Below are positions 36,148-45,219 of a stretch of 64,000 nucleotides of DNA, one piece after another (positions within the stretch are counted from its first letter, which is position 1; every line of letters begins with the position of its first letter). Below the pieces are notes generated by a model that saw only the letters and a program-made list of their open reading frames with translations, searched no databases and was not told where the DNA came from. A program made the position numbers and the translations under genes. The DNA comes from Anaerolineae bacterium (GTDB taxonomy: Bacteria; Desulfobacterota; Desulfobacteria; Desulfobacterales; ETH-SRB1), in assembly GCA_035529315.1 (NCBI GenBank), contig DATKWZ010000009.1, positions 1 through 64,000 on the forward strand, in the 5' to 3' direction.

Positions 36148-37026
36148 TTATTCTTTTAAAAATTGTCTCAGAGAAATAAAACAGCCTAACCATCCAACAA
36201 GCATACTGCACAATATTATTGTGCCGGACAGCCTGAGCGAAAGAAACCTGACGTGTAACAAATCGGAAGATAGCCCCTGTTCAACGTTGATTGATATATA
36301 TATATAAGCGGCAAATAATACGGCAAGCCCGATGATTCCTCCAAGCGCACCCTGAATAACGGCTTCAATGTAAAAGGGGGTCTTGATAAATCGGTCGGTA
36401 GCTCCAACCAGACGCATTATTTCAATCTCTTCACGCCTTGAATAGATTACAAGTCTGATAGTGTTGACTACGATAAAGACAGCGGCCATAAAGAAAATAC
36501 CGCTCATGGCATACCCTGTTAACCTGAACAGATCAAAGAGCTTAACAAATCGTCCGATCCATTTCCGGCCATATTCAACATCATCTATTTCAGGAAGTGA
36601 TTCAATCTTAACCGCCAGATTTTCAATCCTTTCACTGTTTGCAAACTGCCCTGTAAGACTTATTTCAAAGGCATGGGGAAGTGGATTCTCCTTGAGTCCA
36701 TTAAGAAGGGAAGATTGCCGTTTCATCTGCTCTCTAAGCCGCTTCATGGCTTCCTCTTTTGATATGAATTCGGCCTCGGCAACCCCATAGAGCCCCTGAA
36801 TCTTGTTTTTTATATCAACAAGGTTTGCTTCAACTATATCCGGTTTGAGGTATGCTATTATTCTTATTCCCTTTTTCCAGGAATTCATATAGTCGTTTGT
36901 GTTGAGAAAAAAAAGAACAAGAGCACTGACTATAAGTATTGACAGAAATATTGTAATAATTGTTACTGCATTCAGAAATTTGTTGGTTCGGATATCCTGA
37001 AAGGCTCTTTTAAAATAAAGAATCAT
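36148..37026 (-). CDS. ftsX: Cell division protein FtsX
   Basis: The 292-residue inner-membrane protein has four predicted helices (about 18-45, 170-198, 220-245 and 264-285) and a periplasmic domain after helix 1 (RIIAYLKPDIVEANLVDIKN...LPHAFEISLTGQF). It contains the FtsX/MacB-type motif EEIEIMRLVGATDRFIKTPF before helix 3. It pairs with FtsE to transmit ATPase action across the membrane to EnvC. The gene follows ftsE with a 90-bp gap that holds a GGGTTCAAGG-type inverted repeat. Confidence 0.95.
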   Translation of the reverse strand: MILYFKRAFQDIRTNKFLNAVTIITIFLSILIVSALVLFFLNTNDYMNSWKKGIRIIAYLKPDIVEANLVDIKNKIQGLYGVAEAEFISKEEAMKRLREQMKRQSSLLNGLKENPLPHAFEISLTGQFANSERIENLAVKIESLPEIDDVEYGRKWIGRFVKLFDLFRLTGYAMSGIFFMAAVFIVVNTIRLVIYSRREEIEIMRLVGATDRFIKTPFYIEAVIQGALGGIIGLAVLFAAYIYISINVEQGLSSDLLHVRFLSLRLSGTIILCSMLVGWLGCFISLRQFLKE

Positions 37027-37116
37027 ATTTCAGACCTTGTAAAAACTATTGGTTCTTCTCCCTGTTGGTTGATGCAAAGGATTCGAGGATTCAAGGGGCT
37101 TTCGAACCCTTGAACC

Positions 37117-37794
37117 CTATTTGGTTTGACGTCCCTCTTTAAGATGGATTGCCCTACAGCCTGTTTTGCGTATCAATTCCTGATCGTGGGTTGCAATAAG
37201 GAGTGTGCCTCCTCGCGCGTGGAACCCTTTAAGAAGATCAAAAACAGTGCCGGCCGATTCCGGGTCAAGGCTGCCGGTTGGTTCATCCGCCAGAATTATC
37301 TTAGGTGCCCCTACAACTGCTCTGGCCACTGCGATTCTTTGCTGTTCTCCGCCTGACAGGCTTTGAGGCATGGCATTAAACCTTTTTTCCATTCCTACCA
37401 TTCTCAGCACGCTGTTTACTTTTTTCTGCACAAACTGCCTATTTTTACCCATTGCCTCAAGCACTAAAGCAACATTGTCAAATACGGTTTTCGTGGGTAT
37501 CAGCTTGTAATCCTGGAATATTATCCCGAGCTTTCGCCTTAAAAGCGAAATCCGTTTGCGGGAAATTCTGGAAAGATTCATTCCGTCGATTAATATTTGC
37601 CCCTCTGATACAGGTTCTCCAAGATAAAGGAGCTTCAGCAGAGTGGATTTGCCTGCCCCGCTGGGACCGGTGATAAAAAGGAATTCATTTGGGGATACAT
37701 CGAGGTTTATATTGGTTAAAGCCTTGTTTGAGCCGTAATTCTTGTGGACCTGGAACATTCGAATTATTGCACTTTTGTCGTTTTTGTCGATCAT
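37117..37794 (-). CDS. ftsE: Cell division ATP-binding protein FtsE
   Basis: The 225-residue ABC ATPase has Walker A GPSGAGKST, Q-loop IFQDYKL, signature LSGGEQQR, Walker B IILADEPTG and the H-loop ATHD. The ATG at 37794 overlaps the tolC stop (ATGA), so translation is coupled to the outer-membrane protein upstream. A longer frame to 37836 is an overlap artefact. It forms a complex with FtsX. Confidence 0.95.
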   Translation of the reverse strand: MIDKNDKSAIIRMFQVHKNYGSNKALTNINLDVSPNEFLFITGPSGAGKSTLLKLLYLGEPVSEGQILIDGMNLSRISRKRISLLRRKLGIIFQDYKLIPTKTVFDNVALVLEAMGKNRQFVQKKVNSVLRMVGMEKRFNAMPQSLSGGEQQRIAVARAVVGAPKIILADEPTGSLDPESAGTVFDLLKGFHARGGTLLIATHDQELIRKTGCRAIHLKEGRQTK

Positions 37795-39140
37795 TCTAAG
37801 CCAGCCCCAACCTCTTGCGCCTGGCCCATTGCCCAATACAGATAGGCTTTTGATATTTTTAAATCATATAATGCATTGTAATAATTAGTCATGGTTCTGG
37901 AAAGAAGCGTTTGTGCATCCAGGACATCTGTTGAAGTGTCCATCTGTTCTTTATAGCGTTCTTCGCTGATTCTAAAGTTCTCTTTGGCCTGTTCAATGGC
38001 TTGTTTTACAGCCATAATATTTTGTTCAGACTCTTTGGTATTAAGATACGCCTGTTTTACCTCTAGATTAATATTATCAATGATCTCGGCAAGTTGATAT
38101 CGAGCCTGTGCAAGAGCGCTTAGTTTTTCCTTTACGCCGTATCTGGTTTTGCCCCATTCCCAGAAATTCCATGAAGCTGTGGCTGTAACATCCCAACTAT
38201 CAGGATCGCTTATTCCCTCTCCACCATCAACATCAAAATCGGTCCCGGCTTTATAATAATTACCTTCCACTTTTATTGATGGATAATAGTCTGCTTTCCC
38301 AAGCTTTAACTCTTTTTGTGCGATTTCAACCTGCAGTTCAGCCGCTTTTATTTCCAGACGGTTTTTTTCAGCCATATCAAAGCAAAAATCGATTTTCCTT
38401 TCAAAAAAATAATGATCAACAATATCCTTGAGTTCGACAGGGGCATTAATTTGCCTGCGCAACAAAATATTAAAATTCGATTTTGCTTTTTCCAGGTTGT
38501 TTTGAGCAACGATAAGATCCTGCCGGGCATTGGCCAGTTCAACCTGAGCTTTCAACAAATCATTTAACGGAGTCATTCCGACCTCATAGAAATTTTTTGC
38601 CACATCTTTGTGCGCTGAAATCTGCGTAACCGCTTCGCTTGCAATTGCCGCCAGCTTTTGCGCCTTTAATAGAGTAAAATATACTTTATTTGCTTCAAAG
38701 ACAACCGCCTGGCCGGTAGTCTTTTCATTAAGCCGCGCAAGGTCAAGATCAAGGGCTGCGACCTTATACTTGTTAATAAGGGAAAACCCTGTAAATACAG
38801 GCTGTGTGAATGTGCCGGTAAAAGTATACTTGTTTTTTGGAACCGTTGCGCCATCGTCCGCCGTGGTTTGCTCTTCATAGTTACGCTTGTATTTATAGGT
38901 TGCGCCCAGGGTTGGAAGAAAATTGCTTCGTTGTTTCAGCCTGGCGGAAGCTGCGGCATTTATATCCTCTCTGGAGGATTTAAGCCCGAGATTGGCCTTT
39001 ATTGCCTGCCTGATTGTTTGTTCAAGGGTAAAGGGCTCTTCGGCTTCGGCAACACAGGGTAAAACCGGAAAATACCCGATAATTATAAAAAAAACTAAAT
39101 ATTTATAGCAAAGCTTGTTGAAATGCAATGTATAGTCCAT
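37791..39140 (-). CDS. TolC-family outer membrane efflux protein
   Basis: The 449-residue protein has an N-terminal signal segment (YLVFFIIIGYFPVLPCVAEA) and two OEP repeats, each with long amphipathic helices and beta-hairpins (KQRSNFLPTLGATYKYKR; GKADYYPSIKVEGNYYKAG). It would form a trimeric barrel and tunnel through the outer membrane for an efflux pump or type I secretion. No pump gene is next to it; instead it is first in an operon with ftsE-ftsX-envC-ctpA. A strong terminator lies upstream at 39231-39281. Confidence 0.9.
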   Translation of the reverse strand: MDYTLHFNKLCYKYLVFFIIIGYFPVLPCVAEAEEPFTLEQTIRQAIKANLGLKSSREDINAAASARLKQRSNFLPTLGATYKYKRNYEEQTTADDGATVPKNKYTFTGTFTQPVFTGFSLINKYKVAALDLDLARLNEKTTGQAVVFEANKVYFTLLKAQKLAAIASEAVTQISAHKDVAKNFYEVGMTPLNDLLKAQVELANARQDLIVAQNNLEKAKSNFNILLRRQINAPVELKDIVDHYFFERKIDFCFDMAEKNRLEIKAAELQVEIAQKELKLGKADYYPSIKVEGNYYKAGTDFDVDGGEGISDPDSWDVTATASWNFWEWGKTRYGVKEKLSALAQARYQLAEIIDNINLEVKQAYLNTKESEQNIMAVKQAIEQAKENFRISEERYKEQMDTSTDVLDAQTLLSRTMTNYYNALYDLKISKAYLYWAMGQAQEVGAGLE

Positions 39141-39230
39141 CCTTTTTTTACATTGACCAAAATTAATTTTCTATGATATTAATTTTTTTAAAGTCAGGGA
39201 GTGCTGTTCCCAGTTTTCCCTACTCAAAAG

Positions 39231-39281
39231 CCTCCACTGAATCCCATAAACAGGCTTCTTCCAGTTCAGTGGAGGTTTTTT
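39231..39281. terminator. Intrinsic terminator
   Basis: CCTCCACTGAA (39231-39241) pairs perfectly with TTCAGTGGAGG (39265-39275), followed by TTTTTT on the plus strand, with AAAA before the left arm. The genes on both sides (tolC and pyrE) point away from it, so it may end a transcript of a lost gene or insulate the two promoters. Confidence 0.8.
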
Positions 39282-39374
39282 ATCTTATAATTGCCCTAAA
39301 ATCAACAAATACTTAAAAAACAGGAATAGTTCAGCCACAAAGACACTAATATCTAAAATGATTATTTATTTCTT

Positions 39375-39530
39375 ATGAACTAGTAAAAAGTCCAAAAACA
39401 CCGTTTTCCGTCATTCCGGCGAAAGCTGGACACGTAGTGAAGCTAAAGCGCTATCCAGTAAATTCAATGAGTTCTGGATGCCCGATCAGGTCCGGCATGA
39501 CGATTTCGAGACTTTTTACGAGACCATCAT
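39375..39530. repeat. Inverted-repeat element with ATGAACTAGTAAAAAGTC ends
   Basis: ATGAACTAGTAAAAAGTC (39375-39392) and GACTTTTTACGAGACCATCA (39510-39529) bound a gene-free element. Its interior is of the GTCATTCCGGCGAAAGCTGG type, ending TCCGGCATGACG, unlike the interiors at 16369 and 50026. It lies 58 bp upstream of pyrE. Confidence 0.7.
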
Positions 39531-39588
39531 TTCTTATGCATAGTAAAAAGCAATATCTATAAATTTTTTGAGAATGAGGATACAGTCC

Positions 39589-40146
39589 ATGAAACAGGAA
39601 CTCCTTGAAATGCTTTGTCGAAAATCTTTTAAATATAGCGACAAACCGACCTTTAAGCTTGTTTCAGGCAACATGAGCTGTTTTTATGTTAATTGTAAAC
39701 CAACCACCCTGAGCCCAAGAGGCATGTTTTTAATCGGTCACCTTGTGTTTGATGTGATTAAAGATCTGAATGTTGCGGCAATCGGCGGGCTTACATTCGG
39801 CGCAGATCCTATTGCCCTCGCGACCGCTTTTGCCTCTGAATTAAATCAAAAACCAATAAATGCCTTTTCAATACGCAAGACCAGGAAAGATCACGGCATT
39901 ATCAGATGGATCGAGGGGGATGTAAAACCAGGCGACAGGGTCGTAATAATAGATGATGTTGTTACAACAGGAGGCTCGACGATCAAGGCTATTGAGCGGG
40001 CAAGGGCTGAAGGTTTGGAGGTTGTTAAGGTCGTAATACTGATTGATCGCCAGGAAGGGGGGATTGAAAATATCCGCAAACAGGTGCGTAATGTTTCTGC
40101 AATTATTTCAAGGGATGAGCTTGTAAGTTGCGCACGCATCCTCTGA
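39589..40146 (+). CDS. pyrE: Orotate phosphoribosyltransferase
   Basis: The 185-residue enzyme joins PRPP and orotate to make OMP in pyrimidine synthesis. The PRPP motif [17 protein letters not shown] is clear, as are [11 protein letters not shown] (the flexible loop) and [14 protein letters not shown] 39589 (MKQELLEML) with GAGGA upstream is chosen over frames starting up to 21 bases earlier. Its 3' end overlaps the convergent queD gene by 39 bp. Confidence 0.95.
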   Translation: MKQELLEMLCRKSFKYSDKPTFKLVSGNMSCFYVNCKPTTLSPRGMFLIGHLVFDVIKDLNVAAIGGLTFGADPIALATAFASELNQKPINAFSIRKTRKDHGIIRWIEGDVKPGDRVVIIDDVVTTGGSTIKAIERARAEGLEVVKVVILIDRQEGGIENIRKQVRNVSAIISRDELVSCARIL

Positions 40147-40482
40147 TTCCCATGCTGTTACACTTGTAACCTTTATGTCCTTGTTTTTTATTATTGCCTG
40201 CAGTTCTTCGGCAATATAGAGTGCGATATTTTCAGAGGATGGATTGTTATCTTGAAAACAATCCAGTTCATTGAGGACACAGTGGTCAAGCTTTGCGGTA
40301 ATTTCAGCAACCTGCTTCTTTATCTCTCCGAAATCAATTATAATTCCGGCGCTGTTTAATCTTTTACTTCCCACACAAACCTCAATCTTCCAGTTATGAC
40401 CATGCATATTCTCACATTTTTTTGCCACCATATTGAGCCGGTGGGCTGCTGCAAAATGGGTAATAACCTTTAACTCAAACAT
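40108..40482 (-). CDS. queD: 6-carboxytetrahydropterin synthase QueD
   Basis: The 124-residue enzyme of the PTPS fold has zinc-binding HFAAAHRL and CENMHGHNW (Cys nucleophile plus two His), IIDFGEIKK, and the catalytic Asp/His region LDHCVLNE. The conserved Glu of [10 protein letters not shown] is near the end. It converts dihydroneopterin triphosphate to carboxytetrahydropterin on the way to queuosine. Its 3' end overlaps pyrE in the opposite direction. Confidence 0.93.
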   Translation of the reverse strand: MFELKVITHFAAAHRLNMVAKKCENMHGHNWKIEVCVGSKRLNSAGIIIDFGEIKKQVAEITAKLDHCVLNELDCFQDNNPSSENIALYIAEELQAIIKNKDIKVTSVTAWESEDACATYKLIP

Positions 40483-40591
40483 GTTTACCTTTATTGTAAT
40501 GGTTTAAATGTTCAACGGTTGCCGGTTCTCGGCTCCGCAACCGATCCTTGTGCAATCTGTTTTTTCAACCGTGAACAGTTACTCTTTTTGT

Positions 40592-41704
40592 TTATCCGGA
40601 GGCTGTTTTGTTAGCGCCCTTGAATATATTTTTTAATTTTGTCGCCAGCTTGCTTGATTCGAGTTTTGCAAATTCCCTGAGAAGCTCTTCCTGTTTTTTG
40701 GAGAGATTGGTGGGTGTGTTAATGATAATTTGCATTATCTGGTCTCCGCGGCTGCCATTTCTGAGAGAGGGTATGCCCATTCCTGGAAAACGCAGTATAT
40801 CGCCAGGCTGTGTTCCTTTGGGGATTTCGAGCTTCTTTTCATTGTTTAATGTGGGTACCTTTATTTTATCTCCAAGCGCGGCCTGTATAAATGATATCGG
40901 TATCCGGCATATAACGTCCGTATTGTTGCGTTCAAAGAATTCATGGGGTCCCACGCTAATAAAAACATAAAGATCTCCCGGAGGACCGCCGTAAAGCCCG
41001 GCCTCTCCCTCGCCGGTCAGACGAAGCCTGGAGCCTGAATCCACACCCGCCGGTATTTTAACAGAAACCTTTTTGCTGACCATCACCTGCCCTGTTCCAT
41101 TGCAATGAGAGCATGGATGAGGTATGGACCGGCCTTGGCCGCGACATGTCGGGCAGGTAGTCCTTACCGTAAAAAAACCCTGAGAACTGGAGACCTGGCC
41201 TGCTCCGCCACAACGCTTGCAGTTTTCCGGCTGTGTGCCCGGCTTGCAAGCATTGCCGTTACATGTAGAACACACCTCCATCTTTTCAATATTTATTTCC
41301 GTGTCTGTCCCAAAGGCCGCTTCCATAAAGCTTAAGTTTAAATTATAACGAAGATCCGCCCCTCTCTGAACCCTTGTTCTGGACCCTGTTGTTCTGAATC
41401 CGAAAAAATCTTCAAAAATATCCCCAAAACTTGAAAAAATATCGTCAAAACCACCAAAACCTGAAAAACCGGTTCCTTCAATGCCCTGGTGTCCATATTG
41501 ATCATAAATATTGCGCTTCTGGGGGTCATGAAGCACCTCATAAGCTTCGGCAGCCTCTTTAAAGCTTTCCTCCGATGCTTTGTCGCCTGGATTTCTGTCA
41601 GGATGGTATTGAAGGGCCAGCTTGCGGTAGGCGGCCTTTATTTCACTTCCAGAGGCATTTCGGTTTATGCCTAAAATTTCATAGTAATCACGTTTAGCAG
41701 TCAT
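40592..41704 (-). CDS. dnaJ: Chaperone DnaJ
   Basis: The 370-residue co-chaperone has a J domain (residues 1-70, HPD in YHPDRNPG), a Gly/Phe region ([19 protein letters not shown]), four CxxCxGxG zinc repeats ([32 protein letters not shown]) and two C-terminal beta domains. It delivers clients to DnaK. The first zinc repeat is slightly irregular (GNA). AGGAAG precedes the ATG. dnaK is not in this window. Confidence 0.96.
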   Translation of the reverse strand: MTAKRDYYEILGINRNASGSEIKAAYRKLALQYHPDRNPGDKASEESFKEAAEAYEVLHDPQKRNIYDQYGHQGIEGTGFSGFGGFDDIFSSFGDIFEDFFGFRTTGSRTRVQRGADLRYNLNLSFMEAAFGTDTEINIEKMEVCSTCNGNACKPGTQPENCKRCGGAGQVSSSQGFFTVRTTCPTCRGQGRSIPHPCSHCNGTGQVMVSKKVSVKIPAGVDSGSRLRLTGEGEAGLYGGPPGDLYVFISVGPHEFFERNNTDVICRIPISFIQAALGDKIKVPTLNNEKKLEIPKGTQPGDILRFPGMGIPSLRNGSRGDQIMQIIINTPTNLSKKQEELLREFAKLESSKLATKLKNIFKGANKTASG

Positions 41705-41817
41705 TTAGCTTCCTGATATTTTTACGGTTCTCATGTTGTCATGGCCTTTTTGATATGATAGATACATTTAACTTGAGTACTTAATTTGAAAACATAATAC
41801 ATAAGGCATACTTGTCA

Positions 41818-42531
41818 ATGAAGAATGTAGAACTTCACTTTATAAAAGAGATGTTTGAACAAATAGCGCCAAGGTATGATCTGTTAAACCGTCTTTTAAG
41901 CTGCAGGCAGGATGTTTACTGGAGAAGAATGATGGTGTCTGAAATAAAGGCCCCTGCCGGCGGGCTATTGCTGGATGTGGCCTGTGGAACCGGCGATGTT
42001 GCCATTGAAATAATCCGGCAAAAAGGGTCGTCTGTAAAAGTTTGCGGAATCGATTTTTCAACATCCATGCTCATGCTTGCCAGGAATAAAATAAGAGCTA
42101 TGCATGACGGCTCAAACATTCATCTACTTTCCGGAAACGCATTGAATCTTCCGTTTAAGGTGGAAACCTTTGACGCGCTTACAATTGCGTTCGGCATAAG
42201 GAACATTGTTGACAAGTTGTCGGCTCTGCAGGTTTTTTATAGAATGTTAACCACGGGCGGAATGATTCTTGTACTTGAATTGGCTTTTCCTGAAAAAGGA
42301 TTGCTGCCGGCCTTTTACCATTTTTATTTTAGGAAAATTCTGCCTGTTATAGGAAAGTTGTTTTCAAAAAATCTAATGGCATATCAATACCTTCCCTGTT
42401 CTGTTGAAAATTTTCCAGATCCTTATTCATTTGCCGCAACAATGCGTAAGGCAGGGTTTCAAGATGTCAGATGGAAAAAACTGGCGCTTGGAATTGCGGT
42501 ATTATATGTTGGCTATAAGAAAAAACCATAA
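41818..42531 (+). CDS. ubiE: Demethylmenaquinone/ubiquinone methyltransferase UbiE/MenG
   Basis: The 237-residue SAM methyltransferase has motif I LLLDVACGTGDVAIEI, motif II-type FDALTIAFGIRNI, and the UbiE signatures MFEQIAPRYDLLNRLLS and YQYLPCSVENFPDP. In an anaerobic Desulfobacterota it most likely methylates demethylmenaquinone to menaquinone. ATG 41818 follows AAGG; a TTG two codons earlier is less likely. It is followed by a terminator shared with the convergent ppaC. Confidence 0.92.
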   Translation: MKNVELHFIKEMFEQIAPRYDLLNRLLSCRQDVYWRRMMVSEIKAPAGGLLLDVACGTGDVAIEIIRQKGSSVKVCGIDFSTSMLMLARNKIRAMHDGSNIHLLSGNALNLPFKVETFDALTIAFGIRNIVDKLSALQVFYRMLTTGGMILVLELAFPEKGLLPAFYHFYFRKILPVIGKLFSKNLMAYQYLPCSVENFPDPYSFAATMRKAGFQDVRWKKLALGIAVLYVGYKKKP

Positions 42532-42573
42532 AAAAAGCCCTGCATGCAAAACAAAAACACACAGGGCTTTTTT
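42531..42573. terminator. Bidirectional terminator between ubiE and ppaC
   Basis: AAAAAAGCCCTG (42531-42542) pairs with CAGGGCTTTTTT (42562-42573). The A and T tracts on both sides serve both strands, as needed between convergent genes. A second hairpin, ATTCCCCG/CGGGGAAT, follows at about 42578-42602. Confidence 0.85.
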
Positions 42574-42644
42574 GAAGATTCCCCGCAGCAAGCTACGGGG
42601 AATGCGCTCGCTATTGCGGTTCAAAAATCTCTATTTGCGATCAT

Positions 42645-43568
42645 TTATTTGGCAAAGGCTTTTTCAAAATTGGGAACAACCTGTTTTTTGCGGCTCATAA
42701 CGCCGTCCAGCCACACTTTTCCTCCAGCAGGAGCTACGCCAAATGCCTTTTCCACTACAGAAGGATCATCAGAGATGATCAGCATTTCAGTGCCTTCTTT
42801 TATGATATCGGTCAGCAACAGGAAAACAGAATGTCTGTTTCCTTCTTTTTTAAGGGCCTTGATATCTTCAACCAGAGCCGGCTTAACACTATCCAGAAGA
42901 GACAAGTCTACAACTTCAAGCTGACCAATTCCTACCTTGTTTCCGCTCATATCAAAGTCTTTATAATCGCGTAATACCAATTCTCTGGCAGGAGTACCTT
43001 CAATAGCAGATTTTACCTTGAACATCGACATGCCAAGAGCTTTTAAATCAGATTCGCCACAAATCTTTGCCAGGGCTTCGCATGCCTCTTTATCATTATC
43101 CGTACAGGTAACGGATTTGAAGATAACGGTATCGCTTAAGATTGCGCAAAGCATAATCCCGGCAATGTCTTTGGGAATTTCAACTCCAAAGAAATCGTAC
43201 ATGGCCTTGAGCACGGTACAACTGCAACCAACCGGCCAGATCCAGGCTTCTAATGGATTGGGGGTAGTTACATCACCAAGCTTGTGATGATCCACGATTC
43301 CCAGGATTTCAGCTTTAGCCAGATCATCCAGACTCTGAGCAAGATCAGAATGATCAACAAGAATAACCTGCTTGCCCGCACCGCTGCTTAATAGCTCAGG
43401 AGCCTTAACGCCGAATTTTCCCAGAACAAACTTTGACTCAGGATTGAGATCCCCCTGTACCGCGGCTACAGCCTCCACACCAAGCTTGTTTTTGAGATCA
43501 GCCAGAGCGATAGCGGCACACACGGAATCGCTGTCAGGATTTTTATGCCCGAAAATATAAACTGCCAT
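42645..43568 (-). CDS. ppaC: Manganese-dependent inorganic pyrophosphatase
   Basis: The 307-residue family II pyrophosphatase of the DHH superfamily has metal ligands in GHKNPDSDS, VDHSD and VDHHKLGD, and the C-terminal DHHA2-type domain with SRKKQVVPNFEKAF near the end. It hydrolyses pyrophosphate in the cytoplasm. GGAGG precedes the ATG. Sulfate reducers need pyrophosphate removal for sulfate activation, which fits this lineage. Confidence 0.95.
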   Translation of the reverse strand: MAVYIFGHKNPDSDSVCAAIALADLKNKLGVEAVAAVQGDLNPESKFVLGKFGVKAPELLSSGAGKQVILVDHSDLAQSLDDLAKAEILGIVDHHKLGDVTTPNPLEAWIWPVGCSCTVLKAMYDFFGVEIPKDIAGIMLCAILSDTVIFKSVTCTDNDKEACEALAKICGESDLKALGMSMFKVKSAIEGTPARELVLRDYKDFDMSGNKVGIGQLEVVDLSLLDSVKPALVEDIKALKKEGNRHSVFLLLTDIIKEGTEMLIISDDPSVVEKAFGVAPAGGKVWLDGVMSRKKQVVPNFEKAFAK

Positions 43569-43773
43569 ATCAAACCTCCAAAAATTACAAAATTAATATT
43601 AACTTCACCGCTTGCCTTTTTTTAATAAATTTTGTAATAGTTAGCAAAAAATGCAGATTCTGTCAAGAAACAAAAGCATTTCCCCAGTTCATCATTGACA
43701 AACATAATTGAGGTGATTAAAATAAATAATGTGGATTAATAAATTTTGATATTACGTTATTAAGGAGGAAGTT

Positions 43774-44088
43774 ATGGTTGAGATTACAAACGCAGCAACA
43801 ACACAGATTGGTGAATATTTTAAAGACAGAGAGATATCGCCGATTCGGATTTTTTTAAACGCAGGAGGGTGAGGCGGACCTTCCCTTGCGATGACTCTGG
43901 ATGAGTTAAAAGACAGCGATAATATATATGAGGTTGACGGATTTAAATATGTTGTCGATAAAGTATTTATGGAGAAATCAAAACCGATTAAAGTAGATTT
44001 TAATCAGTTTGGGTTTAAAATAACATCGGGCATGGATTTAGGGGCTGGATGCTCAAGTTGTGGTACCACTAGCTCATGTTGTTCCTGA
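43774..44088 (+). CDS. IscA/HesB-family selenoprotein (in-frame UGA = Sec33)
   Basis: The 104-residue protein is coded by one frame with a TGA at 43870-43872, read here as selenocysteine at residue 33. Upstream: MVEITNAATTQIGEYFKD and IRIFLNAGG; downstream: GGPSLAMTLDEL, then FKYVVDK and the C-terminus GAGCSSCGTTSSCCS. The Sec sits where IscA-type proteins have their first conserved Cys, and C93/C96 fit the C-terminal cysteine pair. The family binds Fe-S clusters or iron; HesB-like selenoproteins are known in this lineage. AAGGAGG lies just before ATG 43774 and a terminator follows at 44106. I did not prove a SECIS hairpin after the TGA. A short 65-codon ORF starting at 43891 is a piece of it. 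Confidence 0.85.
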
Positions 44089-44105
44089 TAAAAAATACAT
44101 TTTAT

Positions 44106-44141
44106 AAAAAAGGGCATCACCATACGGTGATGCCCTTTTTT
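44106..44141. terminator. Intrinsic terminator after the selenoprotein gene
   Basis: GGGCATCACC and GGTGATGCCC pair perfectly around a short ATAC loop, with A residues before and six T residues after on the plus strand. It lies 18 bp after the stop codon. Confidence 0.9.
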
Positions 44142-44178
44142 ATTGTCCATTGAAAACAGATTATGATAAAAAATTAAA

Positions 44179-45174
44179 ATGGACCCCATAACACATATAA
44201 CCACAGGCGTTTTAGGCGCCCAGGTTGTACGCAAACCCTTTAACCGGCGTTTTATAATATTATTTTGCATTATTGCGGCATGGCTGCCCGATATAGACAA
44301 TCTGGTTACATTTCTTGGACCGGAACTGTATTTGATCCATCATCGGGGAATAACCCATTCCTTTGCGGGCAGCCTTATTCTTTCAATGCTACTGGTTGCG
44401 GTTTTCAGTCTCTTTACAAAATCTTTTCCAATCATCAAAGGATTAATTATATCCTTTTCAATAATCCTGATTCATATATATCTTGATCTTGTAACATCAT
44501 ACGGCACCCAGATATTTTATCCCTTTAATAATACCAGATATTCCTTAGACGCTGTTTATATCGTGGATTTGTTTTACACAGTTTCAACAGCAAGTATCTG
44601 CTTTTTTTCTTTTTTGAGCAAAAAACACAAACAAAGGGTTGTAATGCTGGGACTTGCCTGGCTATTTCTATATCCTGTTATATGCCTCGGCATAAAACAT
44701 GCGGCTTTATATCGTGTTGAACGCGAGCTTCAGAGAAACAGGATTCCATTTGAAAAGGTGCATATTTCACCGGAGCTCTTTACACCTTTCTTCTGGAAGG
44801 TTATTGTTGAAGATAGCGAGACCTATAAGATAGCCGGCTTTACCATTTTCAATACTTGCGTCACAAAAACCTTTATTGAATTTGATAAAGCCGAACCATA
44901 TGTATTTAAAAGGTTTGGGGGATGCGCATCTATTTTTAATACGTACGCCTGGTTTGCAAGCTATCCTGTAATAAAAACCGAAAAGTCTGGTCAATGCCAA
45001 TTAATTACATTTGGTGATTTAAGGTTTTACAGCACCATAGACTTTGTCCGTAAATTATTAAAAAACAATGAGCTTCCCTTTTCATTGACAGCAATGGTGA
45101 ATGAAAGCCGCAAAGTGATGGAATATTATTACTATAAACCCGGCGGAACAAAAGTAATACAGCACTTGGAATAA
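44179..45174 (+). CDS. Membrane metal-dependent hydrolase, YdjM/DUF457 type
   Basis: The 331-residue protein has an N-terminal MDPITHITTGVL, then HH-type motifs AAWLPDIDNL, LIHHRGITHSF and HIYLDLVTSYGTQ, which are the conserved His/Asp set of the LexA-regulated inner-membrane hydrolase family. Four to five hydrophobic helices occupy residues 25-180; the last ~150 residues are soluble. The substrate is unknown, perhaps a phospholipid. No Shine-Dalgarno is obvious. It lies between two terminator-flanked genes, probably transcribed alone or with the nitroreductase 45 bp downstream. Confidence 0.75.
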   Translation: MDPITHITTGVLGAQVVRKPFNRRFIILFCIIAAWLPDIDNLVTFLGPELYLIHHRGITHSFAGSLILSMLLVAVFSLFTKSFPIIKGLIISFSIILIHIYLDLVTSYGTQIFYPFNNTRYSLDAVYIVDLFYTVSTASICFFSFLSKKHKQRVVMLGLAWLFLYPVICLGIKHAALYRVERELQRNRIPFEKVHISPELFTPFFWKVIVEDSETYKIAGFTIFNTCVTKTFIEFDKAEPYVFKRFGGCASIFNTYAWFASYPVIKTEKSGQCQLITFGDLRFYSTIDFVRKLLKNNELPFSLTAMVNESRKVMEYYYYKPGGTKVIQHLE

Positions 45175-45219
45175 TAAACATAAAGCAGGTCGGCGAAGTT
45201 TAATTAAGGAGGGATTATA

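Noticed and set aside
43870-43872. TGA as a nonsense mutation making a pseudogene
   Set aside because: The frame is otherwise clean, has a perfect ribosome binding site and terminator, and the TGA sits at the active Cys position of a family with known selenoproteins.
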